A stretch of DNA of 64,000 bases from Heliorestis acidaminivorans (GTDB taxonomy: Bacteria; Bacillota; Desulfitobacteriia; Heliobacteriales; Heliobacteriaceae), in NCBI RefSeq assembly GCF_008933955.1, contig NZ_WBXO01000012.1:22377-86376 (forward strand). The letters run 5' to 3'. The position numbers and the translations under genes were made by a program. Shown in pieces: positions 20,557 to 30,048 of the stretch (position 1 is the stretch's first letter; each line of letters opens with the position of its first letter). Below the pieces are notes generated by a model. The model was not told the DNA's origin. It ran no database searches and worked only from the letters and a program-made list of their open reading frames with translations.

Positions 20557-21300
20557 CTATTTCCCTCCTTCCGCAGAAACGGGTCCACGACGCTCTCCTC
20601 GCGGGCGACGCTCGCCTCTTTCCCGGCGCTCTGGGCGTTGTTCAGATTCTTTGTTATCTGTTCGAGGAACTGCTCCTGGCAAAACCTCTCCCTTATAGAT
20701 CCATACTTTCACGCCAATGACACCGTAGGTTGTATGAGCTTCTGCAAAACCGTAATCAATGTCTGCACGTAGTGTGTGCAAGGGTACTTTTCCTTCGTTA
20801 TACCATTCCGTACGTGCAATCTCTGCACCACCAAGACGACCCGATACCATGATTTTGATGCCTTCAGCACCTAATCTCATCGTACGACCAACTGATTGTT
20901 TCATGGCACGTCGGAAGGAAACTCTTTTCTCCAGCTGAACAGCAACGTTTTCAGCGACCAATTGTGCATCAAGCTCTGGCTTTTTGACTTCGCTGATGTT
21001 TACATTCACAGCGCGTCCTGTCATTTTCTCCAGCTCTTTACGCAGATTTTCAACTTCTGCACCGCCGCGGCCAATGACGATTCCAGGCTTCGCTGTGTGA
21101 ATGGTCACTTTCACCCGATTCGCAGCTCTCTCGATTTCAACTCGAGAAATTCCAGCTATATAGAGTTTCTTCTTGATGAACTTACGGATTTTAAGGTCTT
21201 CGTGCAGGAGTTCAACATAGTTCTTGTCAGCAAACCATTTTGCCTCCCAGTCTTTGATGACTCCAATTCGAAATCCCTTCGGATGGACTTTCTGACCCAC
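20557..21300 (-). CDS. rpsC: 30S ribosomal protein S3
   Basis: S3 forms part of the mRNA entry site and has helicase activity in the ribosome. It has an N-terminal KH domain ([20 protein letters not shown]) and a C-terminal S3 domain. At 247 residues it is longer than the ~218 of B. subtilis. The extra is a basic low-complexity tail rich in Arg, Glu and Gly (repeats of RRER/RGERR), probably disordered. It starts 3 bp after rplV. Confidence 0.98.
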   Translation of the reverse strand: MGQKVHPKGFRIGVIKDWEAKWFADKNYVELLHEDLKIRKFIKKKLYIAGISRVEIERAANRVKVTIHTAKPGIVIGRGGAEVENLRKELEKMTGRAVNVNISEVKKPELDAQLVAENVAVQLEKRVSFRRAMKQSVGRTMRLGAEGIKIMVSGRLGGAEIARTEWYNEGKVPLHTLRADIDYGFAEAHTTYGVIGVKVWIYKGEVLPGAVPRTDNKESEQRPERRERGERRPRGERRGPVSAEGGK

Positions 21301-21303
21301 AGG

Positions 21304-21720
21304 TTATCCCTCCTTTGTCTCGGCCGTAGCCGCTGCTTTTACCTTGCCTGCTCCTTTTTGGGGAGCTGTTGTTTTTGCTGGCTTTTCTGCAACAACAACT
21401 GTGATGTGAGATGTACGCTTGCGAATTACGTCTGCACGTCCCATAGCACGAGGCTTAATACGCTTAATGCTTGGTCCTTGATCAACATAACAAGCTTTTA
21501 CGATTAATTGTTCAACATCCATATCGTAGTTGTGTTCCGCATTGGCGATAGCAGATTTTAATACTTTCTCCACGTCTACAGCGCTTTTTACAGGCGTAAA
21601 CTTTAGTATGGCCAGTGCATCAGCGACTGCCTTCCCACGAATAAGGTCAATAACTTGTCGAACCTTTCGGGGAGAGGTACGAACGTACTTGGCCACCGCT
21701 TGTGCTGTTTTGGCTTCCAT
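21304..21720 (-). CDS. rplV: 50S ribosomal protein L22
   Basis: L22 lines the nascent-chain exit tunnel, and changes in its loop affect macrolide binding. The core (~1-112) is typical ([21 protein letters not shown]; loop [19 protein letters not shown]). A C-terminal extension of about 25 residues rich in Ala, Lys and Thr brings it to 138 residues. It lies between rpsS and rpsC. Confidence 0.98.
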   Translation of the reverse strand: MEAKTAQAVAKYVRTSPRKVRQVIDLIRGKAVADALAILKFTPVKSAVDVEKVLKSAIANAEHNYDMDVEQLIVKACYVDQGPSIKRIKPRAMGRADVIRKRTSHITVVVAEKPAKTTAPQKGAGKVKAAATAETKEG

Positions 21721-21746
21721 TGGCCTTCCTCCTCTTCCGATGGCTA

Positions 21747-22028
21747 CTAACGTAGTCGACTCGATTTTTCCGAGCCTGCATGACCTTTATAGGTTCGGGA
21801 TGGGGCAAATTCTCCTAATTTGTGACCGACCATGTCTTCCGTTACATACACAGGAATGTGCTTTCTTCCGTCGTGTACCGCGAAGGTGTGACCGACGAAT
21901 TGTGGGAAGATAGTGGAACGGCGAGACCAGGTCTTGATAACTTTTTTCTCGCCTTTATTATTCATTTCCTCAACCTTTTTGAAAAGGCTTCCTTCAACAT
22001 AAGGACCTTTTTTAAGGGAACGGGCCAT
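21747..22028 (-). CDS. rpsS: 30S ribosomal protein S19
   Basis: S19 lies on the 30S head and pairs with S13. The 93-residue product starts [18 protein letters not shown] and has the core [21 protein letters not shown]. It lies between rplB and rplV in the S10 operon. Confidence 0.98.
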   Translation of the reverse strand: MARSLKKGPYVEGSLFKKVEEMNNKGEKKVIKTWSRRSTIFPQFVGHTFAVHDGRKHIPVYVTEDMVGHKLGEFAPSRTYKGHAGSEKSSRLR

Positions 22029-22054
22029 GCGCGATCCTCCCTTCTTTCTAGTCG

Positions 22055-22885
22055 CTACTTACGGTTACGACGTTTAACGATAAGTTTATCAGAAGCTTTT
22101 TTGCGACGAGTCTTACCACCGATGGCCACTTTACCCCAAGGTGTAACAGGCGCTTTGCGTCCAATCGGGGAGCGACCTTCACCACCACCATGTGGGTGAT
22201 CGTTGGGGTTCATTACGACACCGCGAACGGTTGGTCGTATACCCAGCCAACGCTTCCGGCCGGCTTTACCAATGGTAATGTTCTCGTGCTCGAGATGTCC
22301 AATCTGACCAATTGTAGCTCGGCAAGTGATGTGTACTTTACGCATTTCACCAGATGGTAAGCGTAATGTTGCATAGTTGCCTTCTTTCGCCATCAATTGT
22401 GCTGATGTACCTGCGGAGCGACAAAGTTGTCCTCCTTTTCCAGGACGCATCTCGATATTGTGTAACACTGTACCGACAGGAATATTAAGAATCGGTAGAG
22501 CATTACCTGTCTTAATATCCGACTCTGGACCGGAAAAAATAGTATCTCCTGCTTTTAGCCCATCGGGTGCTAAGATGTAGCGCTTTTCTCCATCATGATA
22601 GTGAAGCAATGCAATGCGTGCACTACGGTTTGGATCGTATTCAATTGCCGCTACTTTTGCAGGGACGCTGTCTTTATTGCGCTTGAAATCGATGATACGA
22701 TACATGCGCTTGTGTCCGCCGCCTCTGTGACGAACTGTCAGCTTACCCTGGTTGTTACGACCTGCTTTTCTCTTCAGGGGTTGAACAAGTGATTTTTCAG
22801 GTTCACTTTTTGTGATTTCGGCAAAGCTCGCCACCGTCATCTGGCGTCTACCTGGTGAGGTGGGTTTAAACTTTTTTACAGCCAT
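22055..22885 (-). CDS. rplB: 50S ribosomal protein L2
   Basis: L2 is required for subunit association and sits close to the peptidyl transferase centre. The 276 residues have the OB-fold and SH3-like domains and the conserved C-terminal segment [19 protein letters not shown], whose His is important for activity. It follows rplW by 31 bp. Confidence 0.98.
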   Translation of the reverse strand: MAVKKFKPTSPGRRQMTVASFAEITKSEPEKSLVQPLKRKAGRNNQGKLTVRHRGGGHKRMYRIIDFKRNKDSVPAKVAAIEYDPNRSARIALLHYHDGEKRYILAPDGLKAGDTIFSGPESDIKTGNALPILNIPVGTVLHNIEMRPGKGGQLCRSAGTSAQLMAKEGNYATLRLPSGEMRKVHITCRATIGQIGHLEHENITIGKAGRKRWLGIRPTVRGVVMNPNDHPHGGGEGRSPIGRKAPVTPWGKVAIGGKTRRKKASDKLIVKRRNRK

Positions 22886-22916
22886 TGCGTTTCACTCCTT
22901 CTGGTCCGACCAGGGA

Positions 22917-23204
22917 TTATACGCCTTCGAATATTTCGATTTTATCGCCATCACGAAGTTTGACGATAGCTTTTTTCCTATCCGATGTACGTCCCACAAA
23001 TTTGCCCATACGCTTTTTCTTGCCTTTGACGTTCAAAGTCCAAACGTCAAGGACTTTTACTTTGAAGAGCTGTTCGACAGCATATTTAACTTCAATCTTG
23101 TTAGCATCGGGGTTGATGATAAAGGTGTATTTGTTATCAGCCGTCAGGTCCATTGATTTTTCTGTAATGACTGGCTTAAGCAATACATCATATGGACTGC
23201 GCAT
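22917..23204 (-). CDS. rplW: 50S ribosomal protein L23
   Basis: L23 stands at the tunnel exit and is the main docking site of trigger factor and SRP. The 95-residue product begins [20 protein letters not shown] and has the conserved [14 protein letters not shown]. Its ATG overlaps the rplD stop by one base (TAATG), so the two are coupled. Confidence 0.98.
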   Translation of the reverse strand: MRSPYDVLLKPVITEKSMDLTADNKYTFIINPDANKIEVKYAVEQLFKVKVLDVWTLNVKGKKKRMGKFVGRTSDRKKAIVKLRDGDKIEIFEGV

Positions 23205-23827
23205 TAGGCGAACACCTCCTCAACCTTAGCCACTGCATCTTTGGTAATAACCAGTTTGTCATGCTTTAGAATATCATAAACGTTAATGCTTACTGCATCT
23301 AAAGGCTTGACACCTGGAATGTTACGTGCTGATTTGAAAATGTTTTCGTCATTAATAGCTGTAACGATTAAAGCTTTACGATCAGCTTGCAACTTATCAA
23401 GGACAGTTGCCATTGCTTTAGTTTTGGGTGCTTCCATCGTTAATGTATCTAGAACAACGATATTGCCTTCTTGCACTTTAGCAGATAAAGCTGACTTCAG
23501 GGCAAGACGACGGACTTTTTTTGGGAGTGTAATCTTGTAATCGCGAGGTTGTGGACCAAAGGTAATTGCTCCACCGCGCCACAAGGGAGATCGAATGGTA
23601 CCAGCTCTAGCACGACCTGTACCTTTTTGTCTCCAGGGCTTTCTCCCACCCCCGGAGACTTCGCCACGGGATTTTACTTTATGAGTGCCTCGACGCCAGG
23701 AGGCCAGTTGAGCTACTACAGCCTGGTGAAGCACAGCTTCGTTCGGTTCGATACCAAAAATTTCTTCTTTTAGGTCAATCTCTCCGACTTGACTGCCTTC
23801 CATGTTGTATACCGCTACTTTTGGCAT
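23204..23827 (-). CDS. rplD: 50S ribosomal protein L4
   Basis: L4 has a globular domain on the surface and a long loop in the exit tunnel; in some bacteria it represses its own operon. The 207-residue product shows the tunnel loop [23 protein letters not shown] in pieces around residues 60-85. AGGAGGATATACA precedes the ATG. It lies between rplC and rplW. Confidence 0.98.
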   Translation of the reverse strand: MPKVAVYNMEGSQVGEIDLKEEIFGIEPNEAVLHQAVVAQLASWRRGTHKVKSRGEVSGGGRKPWRQKGTGRARAGTIRSPLWRGGAITFGPQPRDYKITLPKKVRRLALKSALSAKVQEGNIVVLDTLTMEAPKTKAMATVLDKLQADRKALIVTAINDENIFKSARNIPGVKPLDAVSINVYDILKHDKLVITKDAVAKVEEVFA

Positions 23828-23855
23828 TGTATATCCTCCTTTCTCCGGGGGGTTA

Positions 23856-24488
23856 TCAGTTCGCTTTTACAGCGTTTTTAATCATTAACAAAGTTTTCTT
23901 TGGCCCTGGTACAGCACCTTTAATTAATAGAAGGTTGCGTTCACTGTCTACAGACACTACCGTGAGGTTCTGCACAGTAACGCGTTCTGCACCCATGCGA
24001 CCTGGCATTTTACGACCTTTGAAGATTCTAGCAGGGCCTTTAGCTCCAGCAGAACCTGGGCGACGGTGATATTTCGAGCCGTGCTGCATTGGTCCTCTGT
24101 GGAAGTTGTGTCGTTTAATACCGCCGGCAAAACCTTTACCTTTGGAAGTTCCTACGACATCAACAATGTCGCCAGGAGCAAAGATATCTGCTTTCAATTC
24201 TTGACCTACTTGATATTCACCTGGGTTTTCTATTTTGAATTCGCGTAAGTGCCGAAGTAATTTGACGCCTGCTTTTTTTAAGTGACCTTTTTTAGGTTTA
24301 TTAACAAGCTTTTCTCTTATGTCTCCATAACCGATCTGTATGGCTTCGTAACCATCGTTCTCAAGTGTTTTCTTTTGAACAACGATACAAGGTCCTGCCT
24401 CTACAACTGTAACAGGAACTAATTCACCATTATCGCCAAAGACTTGTGTCATGCCAATTTTCTTGCCTAGAAGTCCTTTACGTAACAC
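23856..24488 (-). CDS. rplC: 50S ribosomal protein L3
   Basis: L3 starts 50S assembly and reaches the peptidyl transferase centre. The 210-residue product contains [18 protein letters not shown] at the N-terminus and the conserved [18 protein letters not shown]. The start is a GTG with GGGAGGT seven bases upstream. It follows rpsJ by 30 bp. Confidence 0.97.
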   Translation of the reverse strand: MLRKGLLGKKIGMTQVFGDNGELVPVTVVEAGPCIVVQKKTLENDGYEAIQIGYGDIREKLVNKPKKGHLKKAGVKLLRHLREFKIENPGEYQVGQELKADIFAPGDIVDVVGTSKGKGFAGGIKRHNFHRGPMQHGSKYHRRPGSAGAKGPARIFKGRKMPGRMGAERVTVQNLTVVSVDSERNLLLIKGAVPGPKKTLLMIKNAVKAN

Positions 24489-24518
24489 CTACTACACCTC
24501 CCATCTCTACAAAAAGGT

Positions 24519-24827
24519 TTACAGTTTGATTTCGATATCGACACCCGCTGGTAAGTCCAAGCGCATAAGAGCGTCTACTGTCTTCGGGTTGGGCTCTAAG
24601 ATATCGATTAGACGCTTATGTGTACGCATTTCAAACTGCTCACGGGAATCTTTGTTGACGTGAGGAGAACGTAGGATTGTAAAAATGCTCTTCTCAGTCG
24701 GCAGGGGAATGGGCCCCGATACAGAGGCACCCGTCCGTTTGGCCGTATCCACGATTTTTTCAGAAGACTGATCTAGAATTCTGTGATCAAAAGCCTTCAG
24801 TCGTATACGAATTTTTTGTTTACCCAT
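24519..24827 (-). CDS. rpsJ: 30S ribosomal protein S10 / NusE
   Basis: S10 is a head protein of the 30S subunit and, as NusE, joins NusG/NusB in antitermination. The 102-residue product starts [20 protein letters not shown]. The frame is open to 24878, but the ATG at 24827 has GGAGGG upstream and gives the exact family length. It is the first gene of the large S10-spc-alpha cluster. Confidence 0.98.
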   Translation of the reverse strand: MGKQKIRIRLKAFDHRILDQSSEKIVDTAKRTGASVSGPIPLPTEKSIFTILRSPHVNKDSREQFEMRTHKRLIDILEPNPKTVDALMRLDLPAGVDIEIKL

Positions 24828-24923
24828 TGTAGGTAGTCCCTCCTTTAACTCGCCCGATTGATTACGGACCTTCTCCATGAAAATTACCCCAACAACGCTC
24901 TCGGGTGTGTCCTAAAATAGTCT

Positions 24924-24950
24924 TAAAAAATGAGACCTCAAGAGGGGTCT
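24924..24950 (-). promoter_or_regulatory. Hairpin with U-run in the S10 leader (possible attenuator)
   Basis: In the minus-strand leader before rpsJ, a short hairpin (AGACC with GGTCT, plus an inner CTC/GAG) is followed directly by CATTTTTTAAG. It lies ~100 nt upstream of the start codon and ~50 nt after the predicted transcription start. The stem is imperfect, so an attenuator is a suggestion only. Confidence 0.4.
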
Positions 24951-24996
24951 GTCAGGCAACCTTTCACTTCATCGCAAATCCAACCCACGATATGTA

Positions 24997-25025
24997 AGTC
25001 TATCACTTTAGTTCTCAATTTGCAA
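24997..25025 (-). promoter_or_regulatory. Probable promoter of the S10 operon
   Basis: On the minus strand TTGCAA (25020-25025), 17 bp and TAGACT (24997-25002) resemble a sigma-A promoter. It lies 170 bp upstream of rpsJ in the intergenic region that separates it from tuf. The 24828-25267 interval otherwise holds the leader hairpin, a small plus-strand fragment and the tuf terminator. Confidence 0.6.
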
Positions 25026-25098
25026 GAGCAAATTCATTTTTTATTATATTTTTTTCTGTTTTTTTATAATTTAATTGTAAAAAGGTACATTCTAGATT

Positions 25099-25203
25099 AT
25101 GTCTAAGAATATAATACTTAATTCATCTTCATCAAAGGAGGCTAAAGACTCTACAATTAAAAGTTATAGAAAAGAGTTATGGCTTCAAATTCCTACTAGG
25201 TGA
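25099..25203 (+). pseudogene. Fragment resembling the 5' end of a yjbQ-type gene
   Basis: A plus-strand frame of 34 codons starts ATG at 25099 and ends TGA at 25201. Its last 14 residues (KSYRKELWLQIPTR, 25159-25200) look like the N-terminus of YjbQ/UPF0047 proteins, as I recall them (KSYRKELWFxxPxRR). The natural start position is ATT, and AAAGGAGG lies upstream of it but too far for normal use. After the TGA nothing YjbQ-like continues; a terminator follows at 25223. I read it as a decayed gene remnant, though a short expressed peptide is not excluded. The homology is from memory and unsearched. Confidence 0.5.
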
Positions 25204-25222
25204 GTAACTTTGGATATCTGCA

Positions 25223-25255
25223 AAAGACCGGGCTACCTGCGGTAACCCGGTCTTT
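25223..25255. terminator. Bidirectional terminator after tuf
   Basis: A 10-bp GC-rich stem (AAAGACCGGG with CCCGGTCTTT) is extended by TACC/GGTA after one mismatch. T-runs flank it on both strands: TTTTTTT on plus, TTTTGCAG on minus. It ends the rpsL-rpsG-fusA-tuf unit, which stops at 25268. Confidence 0.92.
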
Positions 25256-25267
25256 TTTTGTTCATTC

Positions 25268-26470
25268 TTACTCGATAACTTTTGTTACAACACCAGCGCC
25301 TACTGTACGGCCACCTTCGCGAATCGCGAAGCGAAGACCTTCTTCAATAGCAATGGTTTTGTGAAGTTCAATAATCATTTTAACGTTGTCACCAGGCATG
25401 CACATTTCAATACCATCAGGAAGTTGAACGAAGCCAGTTACGTCAGTTGTGCGGAAATAGAACTGTGGACGATAGCCGTTGAAGAAAGGAGTGTGACGTC
25501 CACCTTCTTCTTTGGAAAGAACGTATACTTCAGACTCAAACTTGGTGTGAGGCTTAATAGTACCGGGCTTGGAGAGAACTTGACCACGCTCGATGTCTTT
25601 ACGCTCAACACCACGAAGCAGTGCACCAATGTTGTCACCAGCTTGTGCTTGATCGAGAAGCTTACGGAACATTTCAACGCCTGTACAAACGGATTTGCGA
25701 GTTGCTTCAGCAAGACCCACGATTTCAATTTCGTCGCCCACTTTAACAATTCCACGCTCTACACGGCCTGTAGCAACAGTACCACGACCAGTGATGGTGA
25801 AGACGTCTTCTACAGGCATTAAGAAAGGCTTGTCAACGTCACGCTCAGGCGTAGGAATGTAGCTATCTACTTCATCCATAAGAGCCCAGATTTTTCCGCA
25901 CCATTCGCAAGAACGCTCAGCGCATCCACACTCAAGTGCTTTTAGTCCAGAGCCTGTTACAACAGGAATATCGTCACCAGGGAATTCATAGGAGGAAAGA
26001 AGTTCACGAACTTCCATCTCTACGAGTTCCATAAGTTCTTCGTCATCAACCATGTCGGCTTTGTTAAGCCATACAACGATGTAAGGAACACCAACCTGAC
26101 GAGCTAGCAAAATGTGCTCGCGAGTCTGAGGCATGGGGCCATCAGCAGCGGAGCAAACGAGAATTGCGCCGTCCATCTGAGCAGCTCCAGTGATCATGTT
26201 TTTGATGTAGTCAGCGTGACCTGGGCAGTCAACGTGAGCATAGTGACGAGTTTCTGTTTCATACTCAACGTGAGCAGTGTTAATGGTAATACCGCGTTCA
26301 CGCTCTTCTGGTGCAGCGTCAATCTCGTCATACTTCTTGAACTCTGCTCCGCCAGCCTTAGAAAGAGTTAATGTAATAGCAGCTGTTGTTGTAGTTTTAC
26401 CGTGGTCAACGTGACCAATTGTTCCAATGTTTACGTGAGGCTTTTTGCGCTCAAATTTGGCTTTTGCCAT
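25268..26470 (-). CDS. tuf: Elongation factor Tu
   Basis: EF-Tu carries aminoacyl-tRNA to the ribosome in a GTP-dependent way. The 400-residue product has GHVDHGKT at 19-26, [15 protein letters not shown] and the two beta-barrel domains. Between domain I motifs, around residues 180-195, a Cys-rich insertion ([12 protein letters not shown]) could bind a metal; similar insertions occur in some Clostridia as I recall. AGGATGAG precedes the ATG. It lies 79 bp after fusA, with hairpins in the gap, and ends at a strong terminator. Confidence 0.98.
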   Translation of the reverse strand: MAKAKFERKKPHVNIGTIGHVDHGKTTTTAAITLTLSKAGGAEFKKYDEIDAAPEERERGITINTAHVEYETETRHYAHVDCPGHADYIKNMITGAAQMDGAILVCSAADGPMPQTREHILLARQVGVPYIVVWLNKADMVDDEELMELVEMEVRELLSSYEFPGDDIPVVTGSGLKALECGCAERSCEWCGKIWALMDEVDSYIPTPERDVDKPFLMPVEDVFTITGRGTVATGRVERGIVKVGDEIEIVGLAEATRKSVCTGVEMFRKLLDQAQAGDNIGALLRGVERKDIERGQVLSKPGTIKPHTKFESEVYVLSKEEGGRHTPFFNGYRPQFYFRTTDVTGFVQLPDGIEMCMPGDNVKMIIELHKTIAIEEGLRFAIREGGRTVGAGVVTKVIE

Positions 26471-26502
26471 TTTTTACTCATCCTACCTTTCGAGGAAATG
26501 TT

Positions 26503-26519
26503 AGGTGGCTTGGCCACCT
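26503..26519 (-). other. Hairpin between fusA and tuf
   Basis: AGGTGGC-TTG-GCCACCT forms a 7-bp stem 33 bp before the tuf start. A second hairpin (AACCGT/ACGGTT, ~26534-26549) touches the fusA stop and is followed by TTTTCG on the minus strand. Together they could reduce read-through or protect mRNA ends. No convincing separate tuf promoter is seen. Confidence 0.45.
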
Positions 26520-26549
26520 TTCTATATGGCGAAAACCGTTATTAACGGT

Positions 26550-28625
26550 TTAGCCTTGCCTTTTGGCCATAATTCCTTCTGCGATGTTTTTGGGTACTTC
26601 TTCATAATGATCAAATTGCATTACATATTGACCACGACCTTGCGTACGAGAACGCAGATCTGTAGCGTAACCAAACATTTCAGAAAGGGGTACAAAGCCA
26701 CGGACTACTTGGGTGTTAGCCCGAGCTTCCATGCCTTCAATACGTCCCCGACGTGAGTTCATGTCACCAATGACATCACCCATGTATTCTTCGGGAACAA
26801 CAACTTCTACCTTCATGACAGGTTCTAGAAGTACAGGGTTACACTTTCTGGCACCCTCTTTGAACGCCATAGAACCAGCAATTTTGAAGGCCATTTCAGA
26901 GGAGTCTACATCGTGGTAAGAACCGTCAACCAGAGTTACGCGAAGGTCAAGGGTTGGGTATCCAGCGAGAATACCGTTTGCCATGGCTTCACGAATTCCG
27001 TTATCAACAGCAGGTATATATTCTCTAGGAATAACACCACCGACGATTTTGTTGACAAACTCATAGCCACCGCCTGCATCGATAGGTTCCATCTCGATAA
27101 CGCAATGACCGTATTGACCACGACCACCAGACTGCCGTACAAACTTGCCTTCCACTTTAGCTTTGCCACGGATGGTTTCTTTGTAGGCAACTTGAGGACG
27201 ACCTACATTGGCGTCTACCTTAAATTCCCTCTGCATACGGTCAACAATGATTTCTAGGTGAAGCTCACCCATACCAGAGATGATTGTTTGACCTGTTTCT
27301 TGATCTGTATACATACGGAAAGTTGGATCTTCTTCCGATAGACGTTGTAATGCCACACTCATTTTATCTTGGTCAGCTTTTGTCTTAGGTTCAATAGCAA
27401 CAGAGATTACAGGCTCAGGGAATTGCATAGACTCTAGAATAATAGGATTTTTCTCATCACAAAGTGTATCACCTGTGGTAGTATCCTTTAATCCTACAGC
27501 AGCTGCAATATCTCCGGTGTAAACTTGCGCAATTTCTTCACGATGGTTGGCATGCATCTGAAGAATACGGCCAATCCGCTCTTTCTTCCCTTTGGTTGAA
27601 TTGAAAACATAAGAACCTGAATTCAAAACACCAGAGTAAACACGGAAGAAAGCAAGCTTACCTACGTATGGGTCAGCCATAATCTTAAAGGCTAGTGCCG
27701 CAAAAGGCTGTGCATCAGAGCTTTCGCGCTTATCATCGTCACCTGTATCAGGGTTTACACCTTTAATAGCAGGAACGTCTGTTGGAGCTGGCATATATGC
27801 AACGACAGAGTCCAACAGTGGTTGTACACCTTTGTTCTTAAAGGATGAACCACAGATAACTGGTATCATCTTAACACCAATAGTGCCTCGACGAATACCT
27901 TCACGAACTTCCGCTTCTGTTAGCTCTTCGCCCTCAAGATATTTCATCATCAGTTCTTCGTCTGTTTCTGCAACAGCTTCTAGAAGTTTCTCTCTATATT
28001 CGTTGGCCAAGTCAACGAGATCTTCTGGAATTTCGGCTAAGTCACTGGTTTTTCCTAGATCGTCAACGTAAACAACAGCCTTCATAGTGACGAGATCAAT
28101 TATTCCTTTAAATTGGTCTTCTGCACCAATCGGAATTTGAAGAGGTACAGGATTAGCACCGAGCCTGTCCTTAATCATGGATACTCCACGGAAAAAGTCA
28201 GCGCCGACGCGATCCATTTTGTTGATATAAGCTATTCTAGGAACACCATATTTATCGGCTTGTCGCCACACAGTCTCAGATTGAGGTTCTACACCACCAA
28301 CTGAGCAGAATACAGCAACAGCCCCATCCAAAACCCTAAGGGAACGTTCAACTTCTACTGTGAAGTCCACGTGCCCGGGTGTGTCGATAATGTTAATACG
28401 ATGTCCTTGCCATTGACAGGTCGTAGCAGCTGAAGTGATAGTGATACCACGTTCTTGCTCCTGTACCATCCAGTCCATGGTTGCGGCTCCATCGTGGACT
28501 TCACCAAGCTTATGAACACGACCGGTGTAGAAGAGGATACGCTCAGTTGTTGTCGTTTTTCCAGCATCAATGTGAGCCATGATACCGATATTACGAGTTT
28601 TCTCTAATGGAAACTGTCTCGACAC
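26550..28625 (-). CDS. fusA: Elongation factor G
   Basis: EF-G drives translocation of tRNA and mRNA. The 691-residue product has AHIDAGKT at 17-24, DTPGHVDF and NKMDRVGAD, and all five domains through the C-terminal [10 protein letters not shown]. The start is a GTG with GGGGG upstream. It follows rpsG by 60 bp in the str operon. Its length and motifs fit the canonical factor and not a tetracycline-resistance relative. Confidence 0.98.
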   Translation of the reverse strand: MSRQFPLEKTRNIGIMAHIDAGKTTTTERILFYTGRVHKLGEVHDGAATMDWMVQEQERGITITSAATTCQWQGHRINIIDTPGHVDFTVEVERSLRVLDGAVAVFCSVGGVEPQSETVWRQADKYGVPRIAYINKMDRVGADFFRGVSMIKDRLGANPVPLQIPIGAEDQFKGIIDLVTMKAVVYVDDLGKTSDLAEIPEDLVDLANEYREKLLEAVAETDEELMMKYLEGEELTEAEVREGIRRGTIGVKMIPVICGSSFKNKGVQPLLDSVVAYMPAPTDVPAIKGVNPDTGDDDKRESSDAQPFAALAFKIMADPYVGKLAFFRVYSGVLNSGSYVFNSTKGKKERIGRILQMHANHREEIAQVYTGDIAAAVGLKDTTTGDTLCDEKNPIILESMQFPEPVISVAIEPKTKADQDKMSVALQRLSEEDPTFRMYTDQETGQTIISGMGELHLEIIVDRMQREFKVDANVGRPQVAYKETIRGKAKVEGKFVRQSGGRGQYGHCVIEMEPIDAGGGYEFVNKIVGGVIPREYIPAVDNGIREAMANGILAGYPTLDLRVTLVDGSYHDVDSSEMAFKIAGSMAFKEGARKCNPVLLEPVMKVEVVVPEEYMGDVIGDMNSRRGRIEGMEARANTQVVRGFVPLSEMFGYATDLRSRTQGRGQYVMQFDHYEEVPKNIAEGIMAKRQG

Positions 28626-28685
28626 GTTCGTTCCCCCTTTCTAGCTATCTTGGGGCATAGAGTAAACTTGAAAAGTTTTTCTATT

Positions 28686-29156
28686 CTACCAACGATAGTG
28701 CGCAAATGCTTTGTTAGCTTCTGCCATTTTATGAGTATCTTCTTTTTTCTTCACGGAAGCACCTACATTGTTGGCGGCATCCATGATTTCACCGGCTAGT
28801 TTATCAACCATACTTTTACCGGAACGCTCGCGAGCATAACGAATTAGCCAACGAATTCCTAAAGTTTGTCGACGATCGGGGCGTACTTCAATAGGAACTT
28901 GATAGTTCGCACCACCAACACGACGCGCTTTTACTTCAAGTAATGGCATGATGTTTTTCATAGCGGTTTCTAAGACTTCCATGGGGTTTTTATTGGTTTT
29001 TTCTTGAACCAGATCAAAGGCCCCATAGACAATTTGATCGGCAATGCTCTTTTTCCCGTCCAACATGATCTGGTTGGTTAATTTGGTTACCAACTTGGAT
29101 TTATATATTGGATCAGGGAGAACATCCCGCTTCGGGACTGAACCACGACGTGGCAT
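28686..29156 (-). CDS. rpsG: 30S ribosomal protein S7
   Basis: S7 starts assembly of the 30S head and lies at the E-site. The 156-residue product begins [18 protein letters not shown] and ends KAFAHYRW, the standard family form. It is 26 bp after rpsL and 60 bp before fusA. Confidence 0.98.
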   Translation of the reverse strand: MPRRGSVPKRDVLPDPIYKSKLVTKLTNQIMLDGKKSIADQIVYGAFDLVQEKTNKNPMEVLETAMKNIMPLLEVKARRVGGANYQVPIEVRPDRRQTLGIRWLIRYARERSGKSMVDKLAGEIMDAANNVGASVKKKEDTHKMAEANKAFAHYRW

Positions 29157-29182
29157 TCTTTTCCCCCCTTACAATTTATGAA

Positions 29183-29578
29183 TTACCTTTTCGCAGCGGC
29201 AGCGCCTTTCTTAGGACGCTTAGTACCATATTTTGAACGGCCCTGGTTGCGGTTCTGAGTACCTGCTGTATCTAAGGCACCTCTAACGATGTGGTAACGG
29301 ACACCAGGAAGGTCTTTAACCCGGCCTCCCCGCACAAGAACGACGGAGTGTTCTTGGAGGTTGTGCCCGATGCCGGGGATGTAGGCTGTAACTTCTATCC
29401 CATTCGTCAGACGAACCCTCGCTACTTTACGAAGTGCAGAGTTAGGCTTCTTGGGTGTAGTTGTGTATACACGCGTACATACGCCTCTTTTCTGCGGACT
29501 TTCTTTCAACGCTGGCGCCGTAGATTTTTCCACAAGTTTCTTTCTACCTTTGCGTACCAATTGACTAATCGTTGGCAT
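29183..29578 (-). CDS. rpsL: 30S ribosomal protein S12
   Basis: S12 lies at the decoding centre; changes in it give streptomycin resistance. The 131-residue product starts [14 protein letters not shown] and contains the conserved loops [18 protein letters not shown] and [21 protein letters not shown]. The Lys of TTPKKPNS and that of GRVKDLPG are present, so the streptomycin-sensitive residues are retained. The inner ATG (29578) is chosen because GGAGG is too close to the outer one. Confidence 0.97.
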   Translation of the reverse strand: MPTISQLVRKGRKKLVEKSTAPALKESPQKRGVCTRVYTTTPKKPNSALRKVARVRLTNGIEVTAYIPGIGHNLQEHSVVLVRGGRVKDLPGVRYHIVRGALDTAGTQNRNQGRSKYGTKRPKKGAAAAKR

Positions 29579-29649
29579 GAACATGCACCTCCTTCCAGGT
29601 CTTCTTCAGCTTACAACTCACCCATGCGTATCCTTATCCGAGGAAAATA

Positions 29650-29901
29650 CTATCCTTTCAATATGGCTGCCGAAGCTGAACCAACTTTGATTCCACAAGC
29701 CACTCCTAGAGTGTCCATGGTATCGATTTGAATGACAGGTATTGCTCTTTCCTCACATTTCTTCATTAAAGGAATAATGACGTGAGGGTCAGCATCCTGA
29801 GCCACATAGACAACTTCTACCTGACCCTTTTCAACAGCCTTCAGGGTTTGCTTGGTTCCCACCGTCCTCTGGCGAGCTGTTTTCAAGCGCTCTAAAGGCA
29901 T
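29650..29901 (-). CDS. L7Ae-family ribosomal/K-turn-binding protein
   Basis: This 83-residue protein of the L7Ae/L30e/S12e/Gadd45 fold resembles B. subtilis YbxF, which binds kink-turn RNA. The typical segment KAVEKGQVEVVYVAQDADPHV and the pattern GVACGIKVGSASAAIL are visible. It sits between rpoC and rpsL as in Bacillus. Its exact cellular RNA target cannot be told from here. Confidence 0.92.
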   Translation of the reverse strand: MPLERLKTARQRTVGTKQTLKAVEKGQVEVVYVAQDADPHVIIPLMKKCEERAIPVIQIDTMDTLGVACGIKVGSASAAILKG

Positions 29902-29978
29902 CGGTATCCTCCTTTAACGAATCACACACTATATTATCGTATCACTTATTAGCTTAACTGTCAACAAGAAGTCTTTTT

Positions 29979-30012
29979 CCTCTGCGAAGTCAATTTCTTG
30001 ACTCCGCAGAGG
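29979..30012. repeat. Inverted repeat between rpoC and the L7Ae-like gene
   Basis: CCTCTGCG-A-AGTCA is mirrored by TGACT-C-CGCAGAGG, a 13-bp stem with one mismatch and a 6-nt loop. It lies 37 bp past the rpoC stop. The minus-strand flank is A-rich, not T-rich, so it is not a normal terminator. Confidence 0.75.
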
Positions 30013-30048
30013 AATTAAAGTCAATAAGACAGTCTTATTTATGAAGAC

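Noticed and set aside
20896..21507. 203-residue plus-strand frame opposite rpsC/rplV
   Set aside because: It is antisense to two certain ribosomal genes; its composition (many Cys, Phe, Ser) is what antisense reading of such genes gives, and it has no ribosome site.
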